Position numbers and translations under genes: made by a program. Under the pieces are notes generated by a model. It searched no databases. It was given only the letters and a program-made list of their open reading frames with translations, and was not told the origin of the DNA. 64,000 bases of DNA from Neonectria sp. B-13 (Eukaryota; Ascomycota; Sordariomycetes; Hypocreales; Nectriaceae): NCBI GenBank assembly GCA_002682825.1, contig NOKP01000017.1, forward strand, positions 558,001 to 622,000. The letters run 5' to 3'. This document shows positions 1 to 9,677 of this stretch, piece after piece. The stretch's first letter is position 1; each line of letters opens with the position of its first letter.

Positions 1-864
1 CGAAGGCACATGGGAAAGACAAGTTTGGAGATGCAGATATGAATCATGATTGACTGACCATGGGGTTTTCCGGGCCAACATGGGTGTTAGATGAGAGGAG
101 AAGAGGCATCGCGTACTGGCAAGCCACTGCTTGGCTTGCTTGTTCGATAGATGGATACCGACTAGCACGATGCTTTCAAAATTTTCGGGGAACAATGAAA
201 CAAGGCCTGGAGGTATTTATGCTGAAATGGACGTTGACAAGTTGTAGAGATTTATCGAAGAAGCAGGCTGTTGAACGGCCAGTGCACGGGTTGATATCTA
301 CAGGGTCAAAATGAGCAGATAAAGGAATTTGGTTGGTCTTATAGTCACAGGTCCGGAAGGGTGTCGGATGAACCCCAGACAGCAGACATGGGGTAGCGAG
401 GGGTAAAATAGCAGGAATAAGAACAGCCAGCCCAAGGTCTAATCGAGCCAGCATCATAGATTCAAATGCCTAGCAAAAGCGCCAAGCTCCAACACGTAGG
501 TAGCATTGACTAAGATGGAGCTTCCTCCCGGCTGCGCCCATCCTGATTCCTATTCGTAAGCCGTCTCGGCAATTCCGAAGCTCCAGTGCGGACAACCCCA
601 GACCTAACGAGTAACTCGGGTCTCTTCCGAAACTTGATCCCGATGCTGAATAATTGAAACCACCTGCACGAGGGTTCTCGCGCTATTCGGCTCAAAGTGG
701 CCTCGAGTACCCTCCTTCATAAAATGCATGGCTCTCAAATGCTAGTTGCTACAAAACCAGCCCGTGAGCATCCGCCCTCGTCTCTCTCGTCCGCAAACCA
801 CAATTATTAAAAACACTCCGAAACTTCAAAATGGAGCCCGCAAACTTGGAATTTGCTGGTGGGC
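1..864. other. Intergenic left edge, no supported gene
   Basis: Only short open frames with poor composition occur on either strand. I see no domain, RNA gene or repeat. The last ~100 bases are probably the promoter and 5' leader of the dehydratase-like gene that follows. Confidence 0.5.
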
Positions 865-1498
865 ATGCCTTGCTCCCACTACGAGAGACATGTCTTGGCT
901 AACCCAAGTTTTGTTAACCCAACTACAGACTATTTGGCGCTGTCGAACCTGGCTTGCGACTACTTCCATAGTCTAGACACCAAGGTCAGCTCCTTGCCAT
1001 GTTGTTTATCATCTTGTTCTTGCTGGCAAAGGGTCCCTGAAACATGGATTTCAATTAATAGTCTGCTTACTCTGGCCATAGGACTGGGAATTACTGAGAG
1101 CACTCGTGGCACCGACTCTGCGGGCAAGTCCAACATTCCAAAGCCTCGAACAACGGGCCGATGCTAACTCATGTCCTTTCTAGACTGACTACACTGATCT
1201 GGGAGGACCAATTGACGAGGCCGTGTCAGCAGATGACTTTGTTGCCAAAGCCAGCAACGTCATGTTCGGCGACCCCTTACTGCGGACTCACCATCTCATT
1301 GGGGCGTCCAAGTGGTTGGTTGATGAGAACCTAAACGTCACAGGTCGGCACCAGGTGCGGTCCGAACGGAGAATTCTGGCCAGCGAACAATCCAAGGAAG
1401 TTGCCAATGAGTCTCATCGATGGGTTGTCGTCACGGTTAGCTATGCCAAGGTGGATGGAACATGGAAATTGTCTGGCATTGCGCCGAAGAGTCTGTAG
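865..1498 (+). CDS. Scytalone dehydratase-like (SnoaL/NTF2-fold) protein
   Basis: Three exons, 865-984, 1082-1123 and 1184-1498, give 158 aa. The joined protein follows the scytalone dehydratase layout: an N-terminal helix ending LDTKDW, then LVAPTLRTDY, LRTHHLIGASKW, GRHQVR and a C-terminal DGTWKLSGIAP strand. In the family these enzymes dehydrate scytalone or vermelone in DHN-melanin synthesis, or act on related polyketides. The two active-site histidines (THH, GRHQ) and the DY tyrosine are present. The tyrosine before the first conserved Asp is Leu, and the Ser/Asn pair near the C-terminus is not conserved, so a different substrate is likely. Intron 2 (1124-1183) starts GCAAGT and ends TAG, a GC-AG intron with a GCTAAC branch site. 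The start is the first in-frame ATG; an upstream ATG at 831 is out of frame. Confidence 0.75.
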
Positions 1499-2350
1499 AC
1501 TGTAGACTGTGGAGCGTGGAACCGGCTGGTTGGCATTTTCTTGCCATTCATTTTTAGAATTCAGTTGATCATAATGAAGTCCGCTTCTGAGATATTTCTG
1601 GATATGCTGCTCCCCTGTCTGTTCTGCGAAGTAGCTAAACGAGATAGTGACATTCTACTGCGTAGGACGCACAACGGGAGAACCACTGCACCAGGTGCTT
1701 GACTAATAAGAAGTCTCCGCTAACCAAGCTGCAATTTCCCCCACCAGACCCGCGAATGACGATCTCTGATGCAAGCCACCGGGTAACGCGTCACGTACTG
1801 GGTTGAACAAGTAGAACGCCTCTGACAAGGTTGACGAGACCCCGTCGTCGCGAAAGGCCGCTTAGTCATTCTGTCAACCTCCGAGTCTAACCTGGTTCCA
1901 CACGAAGCTATACTGGAAACGAGGTAGTACGGTATTTATGTGAAAACCAGCTCGAAGTTTAATTCTAGTGGAGCCAACCAAATGGATTTCGCCTAGAAAC
2001 ATTGTCCTTTTGTAACGACACATGATCACTTAGTTGAGATACTACTTCAGCGCCAGAAATCCGACGTAACCGTGATACTTTGAGACGCGACAGCAACATC
2101 ACCTCGGGTTTTCCGGTGCCAGGGGTATGCAACTTGGTTCTCATAATGACCACCTCCATCGGATGGCCCGAGAGATGCCATCGTTCGGGTCCTTCCGACC
2201 CCAGATTACAAGAGAAATATGCCCTGGTGTATCAACTTAAACGCGGGGAAGTAGGGGGCCTCGGTATTTCCTTCAGGAGATAAATACCGACCTTGACATG
2301 CTCAGTTTGTTGTGGAAGTAGTCAAAGCACAAGCTTACGCGCAACTCATC
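1499..2350. other. Intergenic region
   Basis: No coding exon is supported. The last 200 bases are likely the promoter of the FAD monooxygenase gene. Confidence 0.5.
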
Positions 2351-4218
2351 ATGCCTTTCAAAATCATCATTATCGGCGGTGGCCTGACGGGCAGCTTGCT
2401 AGCCCTTGGTCTCATCCGTAATGACATTGATGTCCAGGTCTACGAGCGCTCAGAGCCTCACTCGACACGCGAAGGACTGCAAATTCGCCTTACGGCTCCA
2501 GCGCTACAAGGAATGAGAACATGCCTCACTCAGGAGCATCTTATGGCCATCGTCAAGAAGTTTGGCCCTGCCAGCGAGGCCAAGGCTGAGGCTCCACGCG
2601 TTTTCCACAAAGACGGCAGCGTCTTGATCGACCTCAGCAAGTTCCCTGCCTACGGCAAAAACGCGCCCATCAACCGTGGCCTCTTGCGAGACTTGATGGC
2701 TGATCCCGTGTTTGATGCTGGTAAACTCAAGTACAATCTTGCGTTCGATCGTTACGAAGTACTAAATCCTGGCATGGACAATGAGAGGATCAGAGTCTGG
2801 CTAGCAGATGGTAGCCACGACGACTGTGATCTTCTCATCGGCGCCGATGGCAGCTACACAAAGGTGTGAACGGAAAATAACACTTGCATAGACCCTTCAT
2901 GCCACACCCGTATCCATGAACCGCGCTGACATTAGGCTGCTAGGTCAATAAGCAGATTGGGCTGAACTCCATCGACTACATCCCTAGACACGTTGCCATA
3001 ACGGCCAAGTGCGATCTCCCAACATCAAGGTTTCTCAAGATGTCCAAGGAGCTTGTTGGCGGGCCGGTCATGACCTGGGCTGACAAGAAGTCTTTCTTTT
3101 TCGGAGGTACGTGAGGGACTCACCCTTTTCTCTTGCATCGTCATCCGGGCAAGAATTGGAGCACTGTCGACGTGGCCACCTTTCAAAACCCTGCCTGGGC
3201 GTTGAGTGTGAACAAAGGGCTTGAAGCTAACGAAGAGCTGCATTTACAAAGTGTACCTCCCAAAGAAGGATGAACAAGACGGTAGCTCCGCAGCAGCCAA
3301 ACCGAGCGGTCAAAAGTCATACGATGAAGGCCTCTCCTCGTGCATGATCAGCTTAAATGTTGAGCGCCACTTGCTACCAGAGGACCTCGACAAGCAGAGC
3401 CTCGATGCCCAATATGACTTTATGGCAAAGAGTATAGAAAGCTGGTCCCCTATGTTGTATGCTTCTCCCCTTTATATCCGCCTAACGAAGATTTTCTTTG
3501 TGGATTTGCCGTCTAATTGAGTTGAAACAGCCAGGAGATGGTTGAAGTCATGAGAGGCGCTCCCCTCCACATTTACAGACCTAGAACCGCAAAAAAGCCA
3601 CCCAAGGAATGGCGCAAGAAGGTTCAGAATAAAGACAAACCGGAGTTGGGCCACCCTCGAGTCTGGGTTATAGGCGATGCAATGCACGCTATGCTTCCTC
3701 CAAGGTAAGCAATCCAACGCCTTTGATGCATTACGGGTGGTATCTTGATAAACCCCATCCGTCATGATTACGATTTCCGGGAAGTTCAGAAACGCTAATT
3801 ATAACATAGGGGCATGGGTGGCAACATGGCCATGCTAGATGCGGGTGAAGTCCTACCGTTCCTGGTCGATCTGGCCGCCAAGGACAAATTGGACAAGCGC
3901 GTGTCTAATGCTGAAATCGGGAAGGCACTTTCTGTTTTTGAGAATAAAATGATCACCCGGTCATTCGATTGGGTGAAGAAGAGTGGTGGCGATAATTTTG
4001 TTGTAAGTGGACATGGACCTTTCAGCTTGTCAATTCATTCGTGGGTTAAGACTGACAATATTATGTAGCCGTTGGATACCTCTACCATTTCTGGGAGGCT
4101 TTTCTTCATTCTCATGGGGCAGTGGTTGAATATTGTCTGTTTCTGGACGAAAGTCACACAGCTGTTCAGCAACAGGCCGCTGGAGGACAAGACCCCCGAG
4201 TTCAACATGTTATTGTAA
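2351..4218 (+). CDS. FAD-dependent monooxygenase (PHBH/salicylate hydroxylase-like)
   Basis: Six exons (2351-2863, 2944-3106, 3252-3453, 3531-3704, 3810-4002, 4069-4218) join in frame to 464 aa. The N-terminus has the FAD-binding GGGLTG turn at residues 9-14 after a hydrophobic beta strand. A DLLIGADGSYTKV stretch at the end of exon 1 is the DG motif shared by FAD and NAD(P)H binding. Exon 4 ends with VIGDAMHAMLPP, the GD motif that contacts the FAD ribityl chain, and continues with GMGGNMAMLDAGEV. These three motifs in order define group A flavoprotein hydroxylases, which use NAD(P)H and O2 to hydroxylate aromatic or polyketide substrates. The C-terminal exon has a hydrophobic segment (FFILMGQWLNIVCF) that may associate with membrane. 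All introns are GT-AG. It lies 850 bp downstream of the dehydratase-like gene in the same orientation. The exact substrate cannot be read from the sequence. Confidence 0.9.
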
Positions 4219-5299
4219 CCCGATCATGTGCTGATATTTTGGTTCTGGACCTTCTTGTTCGATTCGTTTAATTACAGGGCACGAGAGCCAGGATATTTCA
4301 CATGGTTTGGATGGTTTGGTTTGTACATCGACAGATTAAAAGAATTTCCCAATCAATTAACTTTTGTTGTTTTACATCCGAAGCCAACATTTTCTCAACT
4401 GCGATACTGAACTGGCTGCAACTAGAGGCCGCCACAACACAACAGACACGCGAATCCCGACACAGAAGAGTGTTCATACGATATCTGATAGCATTTCAAT
4501 AGCCTTGGACAATATTTTTCTACATTCCTTTGGCCTTGGTGATAGAGACAGTGGATGAATGACAATTTTTGCGCGGTTCTGTTCACGACATATTAGCGTT
4601 TCTTTTTACAAGACACAGCTATGGCGTTTTAAAAAGCATTAATTTGTAGATAAAATATACCTTGATACACAATTGATTGAAGTTTCGAGCAAATGTAACG
4701 TGTTTTGATGTGGTTATTGATGAATATGAAAAATAGCGATATTGAAGAATCACGAAAAATACATACAAATTGTCGAGTAGTCAGTGTGCACGGTTGACAG
4801 AATCCTCAGACTATTTACTCGAGGAAGTCGTCCAAGTAACGTGACCCAGACACTCTTTACTCTCTTTACACTCTTCTAGGCGAAAGAACGGGTTGGCGCT
4901 GCTGTGAGCGTGGCACCGGGAGATGGATGTGACTGAGGAGATCCTGGTCGTGGGTGGGGATTCGGTAACTGTGACGCATTGCTTGTCGAAACCTATGAAA
5001 CCAACCACGAAAGCCTAAAGTTTTTGACAAGTAGCCTTAAGCTAGGCCAGAACATTGAAGAATGCTAGCATAAAGCAAGTAGTAGTAGGCGATAATGACT
5101 GGGATAATGTGGACAAGGGATTGTAGGCTGTAGATAGTGCAGCCTACAGTAATTCATTGCTAATGCAGATAATACTTCAGATAACACTCTAGACGATGCT
5201 CTAGGAAACATTAAGCTATCTTATAAGCAAGTAGAAATAGATACTGAAGAGACTCTAGGATGCTTTAGTAGAGAACCAGTAGAAAGTAACAAAGGTGAT
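4219..5299. other. Intergenic, becoming AT-rich
   Basis: 4219-4760 is 3' flank with no credible frame. From about 5020 the composition drifts towards TA-rich, stop-dense sequence that looks like decayed repeat leading into the LINE relic. Confidence 0.5.
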
Positions 5300-6940
5300 T
5301 AGCAATTAGCTGGAGATGATCTGATAACTCTAGCAGAAGATACGGACAGTTAGGGCTGAGGCAGCTGACGATTGGAAAAAAGCCAAAGAAACCAGAAGCA
5401 TGCAGGAACAGACAGCACGTGAGATGAAACAGATGCGCGAGCAGTTGATTGAACAGCTCAGGCAGGTAAGGGAACAAACGGCAGAAGAAACAAAGCAGTT
5501 GCAAGAACAACTAGATGCAATGGCCAAAAGTATTTAGGCCAACAGCGCCCAGACAAGCCCGCACCCATTGTATGTAGACATAGCCTATACCCTACTGTTA
5601 AGCCAGCCAAGCAATGTTCAAACTCTCTTATTGATACAAATAATACTATCTATACTTACTAATACTCTCTTCTATACTATTAATACATTGTATATCAATA
5701 AGGAGGAGAAGGGTAAAGTGTAAGTAGGAGGAATTTAATAGGCTATTGAGGAGAAGATATGAAAGAAGGAAGGCTAATATGATTAGAGGTATATAGCTAT
5801 AGTAAGGAATATAAAAAATATAGATTATATTAAGGTAATCTACTAAGATAAGTTAGAGATAAAGCTTATTAAGAAAGCAGTAGAAAAGATAGTAGTAAAG
5901 AGTATAAAAGTCTTTAGAGACTAACTATATCTAGTTAAAGTTAATAGTATAAATAGAGTAATAGCTTTAGACTTAGCTAGTAATATACTATTAGGTATAG
6001 TAAAAGTACTAAGAAAGAAGAATAGAGTAATAATTATTAAAATATACTAGCTTAGTAATAAAGAGAATAAGAAATCCTATAACTTAATAATAATCTATAT
6101 TATAAAGATAAGTAATATATAATATCTACTAAAAGAGAAATACTTTTATCTTACTAAAGAGTTAGCTAATACTAATGTTTTTAAGTAATATTAAGGCTTA
6201 GTCTAATATTATAACTATTAGAAGCTTAATTATAAAGCCTTTATCTATAATAGACCTTAATAATATAATAAATATATAAAGATAGAATATTAATATATAT
6301 AATACTAAATAATTAAGCTAAAGTATACTCTCTATAGAAAGCTATATAAATTACTTAATTATAACTACTAAATACAATAAATATAAAGTAATAATATATA
6401 TTAACCTTTAAATCCTTTAGCTTAATATAGGAATGAAAGATATAGTACAATTAAGTATAATAAATAATAAAGACTTATAGGACTATATAATACTAATAGT
6501 AGTTAAACTATATATATTAAATATAGATAGTATAGTAGTAATAGCACTAAATAACTACGGAAACTAGACAAGATTAATATTAATAAAGAAATATAAGATA
6601 CAATAGTTAATCTATAGTATACTCTAGATCTATAGGGATCTAAAGGTAGAATAGATACTAATACTATTCGCTAACCTAATAGAAGTAATAATATAACTGC
6701 CTAACTAGGATGTTCTAGTAGTATTAGTATATATAGAAAGAAGTAATAAGAATTCTCTATGTACAACAATAGTACAACTGCATAGGGCAATATCGGGCTT
6801 CTGCAATAGCATAGGGAAAGAATGGACATGATCCTAGTAGGCAACTTCAACTGCTACAACCAACTATAGGGAGGTGATGAGGTAACAGGCAGACGCCAAG
6901 GAGAGGCAGATCCAATCATCGACCTTATAGACGAGCATGG
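5300..6940 (+). mobile_element. RIP-degraded Tad1-like LINE fragment (ORF1 and endonuclease start)
   Basis: Read on the + strand and ignoring stops, the stretch 5365-5540 encodes a Q/E-rich coiled coil (MQEQTAREMKQMREQL...), the usual N-terminal part of a Tad1-clade LINE ORF1. This is followed by PHPLYVDIAYTLLLSQPSNVQTLL (5560-5630), a decayed version of the conserved ORF1 start. Downstream to about 6400 the frame is broken by many stops in a TA-rich background, and ORF1 RNA-binding and zinc-knuckle blocks are only faintly traceable. At 6780-6935 the sequence is less mutated and reads as an endonuclease block (MDMILVGNFNCYNQL, then GGDEVTGRRQGEADPIIDL). Here GDFN has become GNFN and the usual LWGG has a TAG in place of Trp, both G-to-A changes expected from RIP. 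The element stops abruptly at about 6940, before any reverse transcriptase, where it meets a CHAT gene fragment. Inactive. Confidence 0.8.
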
Positions 6941-7259
6941 CCACGCGCAGATTGCGTACCTCTCAGCGTGCTCCACGGCAGAGAATAAGGCAGCGCGATT
7001 GTCGGATGAAGTGATACACGTTGTAAGCGGGTTCCAAGTGGCAGGGTTTCCTCATGTTGTAGGGTGCCTATGGCCAGCTGGGGACTCGGAGTGTGTAGAG
7101 GTAGCGAAGGGGTTCTACTCTTTGATATTACAGCGGAACCAGTCAGCTATCAACAACAACGAGGTAGCTTCGGCGCTGCAGGAGGCTGTGATGGCAGTGC
7201 GTGCAGGGGATCTTAGTATGCCGCTGAACTGGGCACAATTTGTGCATTACGGGGCATGA
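6940..7259 (+). pseudogene. 3' fragment of a CHAT-domain (TPR-CHAT type) gene
   Basis: An uninterrupted frame starts at the LINE junction and ends with TGA at 7257-7259. It reads AQIAYLSACSTAENKAARLSDEVIHV, then AGFPHVVGCLWPAGDSECVEVAKGFY. The SACST block holds the Cys of the caspase-like dyad of CHAT proteases, and the following GFP-V-G-LWP block is diagnostic of the domain. Only the last ~105 residues remain: the catalytic His region, any TPR repeats and any NACHT/NTPase part are missing. In fungi such C-terminal CHAT domains usually sit behind TPR repeats in large proteins linked to regulated proteolysis or heterokaryon incompatibility. The fragment has no start codon context and is almost certainly not expressed as a functional protein. 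It shows no RIP damage, unlike the LINE next to it. Confidence 0.8.
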
Positions 7260-7305
7260 AGCACCGTTGACGTTCATATGTAATTATCTGTCCATAATAT
7301 GAGGG

Positions 7306-7730
7306 TTTCATCTAGTAATCGCCCATAATTCCTTCATTGTCCTCAAGAAGATTGGCGTTGACGTCGAGATCGCGGTGGACGGAGTCGAGTGTACCAACGT
7401 GGTCCTGCCCAAGTCGCATCAGCATTACTCCCTACTATTAGTGAGCACTTCCGCCCCTACAGTCCTTTTCCCCTTCAAAAGAGACAAAAAACTAACAAAT
7501 ATCTCTTTAAGTGCGATCTCCATATGCCTCGCAAGGATGGCTACCAGGCATGCCGCGAAATCCGGCAGTGGGAACAAGCCGCCCGCTTCCCGAAGATGCC
7601 CATCATCGCACTATCAGCTAATGTCATGTCGGACGTACAGGACAAGTGTGTCGCGGCGGGATTTAGCGACTACGTCACGACACCGGTCGACATCATCGAT
7701 CTCAGCAGGGCAATGTCTAAATTTTTCTAA
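7306..7730 (+). pseudogene. 3' fragment of a hybrid histidine kinase (receiver domain)
   Basis: Two exon pieces, about 7306-7440 and 7512-7730, are separated by a normal intron (gtgagc...cttaag). They read VLKKIGVDVEIAVDGVE ... HYSLLL / CDLHMPRKDGYQACREIRQWE ... MPIIALSANVM ... AAGFSDYVTTPVDI. This is a response-regulator receiver domain of the type at the C-terminus of fungal hybrid sensor kinases. The phospho-acceptor Asp is in CDLHMP and the Ser in LSAN is kept. The conserved Lys of the beta5-KP motif is Thr here (VTTPVD), and the first acidic loop (normally VDDN/VEDN) reads IAHN. Kinase, HATPase and sensor parts are absent. With the key Lys and acidic residues gone and no start, this is a decaying gene tail. 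It lies directly after the CHAT tail in the same orientation. Confidence 0.8.
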
Positions 7731-7756
7731 CACGAGCAGCAACAAACCGGCTTGAT

Positions 7757-8011
7757 GTGCGACACACTCAACCGAAGACGACTACTAAGCGCGGACCCTC
7801 TGGATTTGACCTGGCCGAGCCTAGCAAGAGAGCTCCCAGTACCTGCAGCAGATGCCATATAGTCGGCCACACGATGACCTCCAGAGATTGTCCACTGAAA
7901 TTCAAGGAAATGCCAAGACAAGCACCACGGGTCTCAGATCCGGTTCTGCAGTCGAGCACAGCCCCAGGCCTCGATGCAGCTCCCGTTTCTGCTGGTGGCA
8001 CCTGGTGTTAA
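7757..8011 (+). pseudogene. Zinc-knuckle C-terminal fragment, probably transposase-derived
   Basis: An 84-codon frame contains RAPSTCSRCHIVGHTMTSRDCPLKF, a CX2CX4HX6C arrangement like the zinc knuckles at the C-terminal end of fungal MULE-type or related transposases. Nothing upstream encodes a catalytic core, so if real this is only a tail. The 3' part overlaps a helicase fragment on the opposite strand, so at least one frame is non-functional. Function uncertain. Confidence 0.4.
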
Positions 8012-8461
8012 GTAGCTCTAGATCTGTTTGATCTTGCACGCCTAGGCGGATTCGCCTCAGCAACCGCTGCAGTTCTGGGTCCCCGGCAGCACGGATCTGT
8101 TCTTCCAGCATGACGACCGCCGTGAACCTTTTCCACAGCGCGTGCGCTTTATCATGCTGGTGCCTTTGCTCTGGTCTGAACGAGTTGTCGTCGTCCCACG
8201 AGATGGCCGTGCTTGGAAGGAGGATCGATCTCTCCTGCACAGGTCGGAATTGGTGGAAATCTCCGCTGAACAGAAGATGGGGATCCCCCCAAAATCCTTG
8301 GGGCAGCCGCGGAGCCTGCAGAGTCGCTCATGCACGGCATAGAGCGTCCGCGCCCCTGGCATGCTGACCTCATCGATGATGAGCAGGTCCTTCTCCTGCC
8401 AGTCCATTAGAGACTGGCCCCTGGATGACCGCTTGTCCTTGGATGACCGCTTTCTAGTCAA
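7960..8461 (-). pseudogene. Frameshifted Helitron/PIF1-type helicase fragment
   Basis: On the minus strand from 8461 the frame reads DLLIIDEVSMPGARTLYAVHERLCRLRG ... DFGGIPI, the Walker B block of PIF1-family helicases as found in fungal Helitron transposases. Close to 8260 the frame breaks. Homology continues in a second frame to about 7985 with MQERSILLPSTAISWDDDNSF, EQRHQHDKAHALWKRFTAVVMLEEQ, IRAAGDPELQRLLRRIRLG and TDLELLN. The expected ...GDFHQFRPVQ motif straddles the frameshift. Walker A is missing upstream, where the frame runs into a short duplication (ggatgaccgctt twice, 8422-8450). This is a truncated, inactive copy. In intact Helitrons the helicase follows a Rep nuclease that drives rolling-circle transposition. 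Confidence 0.8.
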
Positions 8462-8519
8462 TCACAGTTAAAAAGCAGGGCTGGCTGGCCGGCCGGCCTG
8501 AGCGGCTGAGATAAGATAG

Positions 8520-8715
8520 AGGAGGAAAAAGAAAAGAATGAAAGAAGGCGCCCCAATCCAATCCATAAGGAGCAGGAAGGAACGAAGGAACGAAGGAACG
8601 AAGGAAGGAGGAAAGCGGGGGGAAGAAGAAGAAGAAAAAGAAGAAGGAGAAGAAGAAGAAGAAAAAGAAAGAAAAAGGGGAATTGAAAGAGGAAAGGGAA
8701 GAGAGGCCTTCTTAG
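8520..8715 (+). repeat. Purine-rich low-complexity tract with gaaggaac repeats
   Basis: About 190 bases are nearly all purine on the + strand, starting with several tandem (gaaggaac)-type units near 8576-8606 and continuing as (gaa)n/(gaag)n. An 88-codon frame across it is composition-driven (Glu/Lys runs) and is not called as a gene. Confidence 0.85.
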
Positions 8716-8773
8716 CTATTCCTTCCCCCCTCCCTTCTATAGTAGAAATATCGAATTCTACCTCGCTGCCTAG

Positions 8774-9001
8774 ATGGATAAGAATAACCAGCTCCTGCTG
8801 CTAGCTGGAATTCCAGCTAGTAGTAGCGGCGGCGGCGGCGGCGGCAGCGGCGGCGGCAGCTGGCTCATATACTACCCTCACTACCAAGCCCTCGTCTGTA
8901 CAGTCCATGGCTATGCTATTACCAACCTGCCGGACCACCTGCGCAAGCATCACTCCGATCTCAACCAGCAAGCCCGCCAAGCTCCAGCCAGTAAATCACG
9001 A
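8774..9001 (+). pseudogene. OrsD-like (DUF3505) N-terminal fragment
   Basis: A 76-aa frame begins at ATG 8774 and has a Gly/Ser linker encoded by a GGC repeat (8827-8860). It then reads YYPHYQALVCTVHGYAITNL, followed by PDHLRKHHSDL. The C...HGYA...HL..HH pattern is the N-terminal signature of the DUF3505 family, named after the F9775/orsellinic acid cluster protein OrsD and common in fungal repeat-rich regions. The normal family is several hundred residues longer, and here the frame ends with TAG right after the first block. Either a small relic or the first exon of a lost gene. Its position beside a Helitron helicase piece fits a mobile origin. Confidence 0.55.
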
Positions 9002-9677
9002 TAGAGTTCAAAATATATTCTTAAATTTTCGAGATGGCTTGTCGCGGGTCGGTTTCTTTGGTCGTAGATCCAGATTGTGTGAGGAGCAAGCTCATCAAGC
9101 AGCGCCTCAAAGATATCAGAAATAACGTCGCTTTTGTCCTCGCATGGAGATATTGCTTCGCCAGCGCGCCCGCAACCTTGATTAGATGCAAGGTTCGAAG
9201 CCGTTCAAACCAACGCATAGTTCTGCCAATATGAAGGCTCTCGTACCAGATTGTGGCTTGCAACAGACACATTCTGGACTCGGCCCCGACGGATGCATCC
9301 GAAGATTATGTCAATCAAATGAGCACATAGCCCACCACAACATCAGCCCAAATATGCTGCTAGTTGGATCGGATATCGGGCATTCTACACTTGTGCAAGC
9401 TAAAGTGGAATGCAAGCTAAAGTGGAAAATTTTGCAAGTTCCTAGAGGTGTGATTTCCAGAAAGCCATAGAAATTCTTCAAACAGAAATATGGCCCTGAT
9501 TTTTCATGCTGAGTACTTAGTACGATTGCTATCAAGCATTCACGACCATTGATGCTCATGTTGCCCACCGTGGCGCTCACTGGGTGAGAGACAATAGGTA
9601 TTCTATTATATTCCGCATCTTGCTAAACGAGGGCCTAAAAGTCTGGATAGTCCATAAATATAAAAAAAAAAGACATT
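9002..9677. other. Intergenic, no supported gene
   Basis: Several short frames overlap here but none has recognisable composition. It contains one small tandem duplication (listed separately) and an A-rich run at 9660-9671. Confidence 0.5.
9396..9429. repeat. Tandem 16-nt duplication
   Basis: The unit gcaagctaaagtggaa occurs twice back to back with one intervening base. Confidence 0.8.

Noticed and set aside
5265..5527. Two minus-strand frames rich in Cys, Phe and Leu
   Set aside because: They are the reverse reading of the LINE ORF1 coiled-coil coding sequence on the plus strand.
8538..8804. 88-codon Glu/Lys-rich frame
   Set aside because: Arises from the polypurine repeat, not from coding selection.
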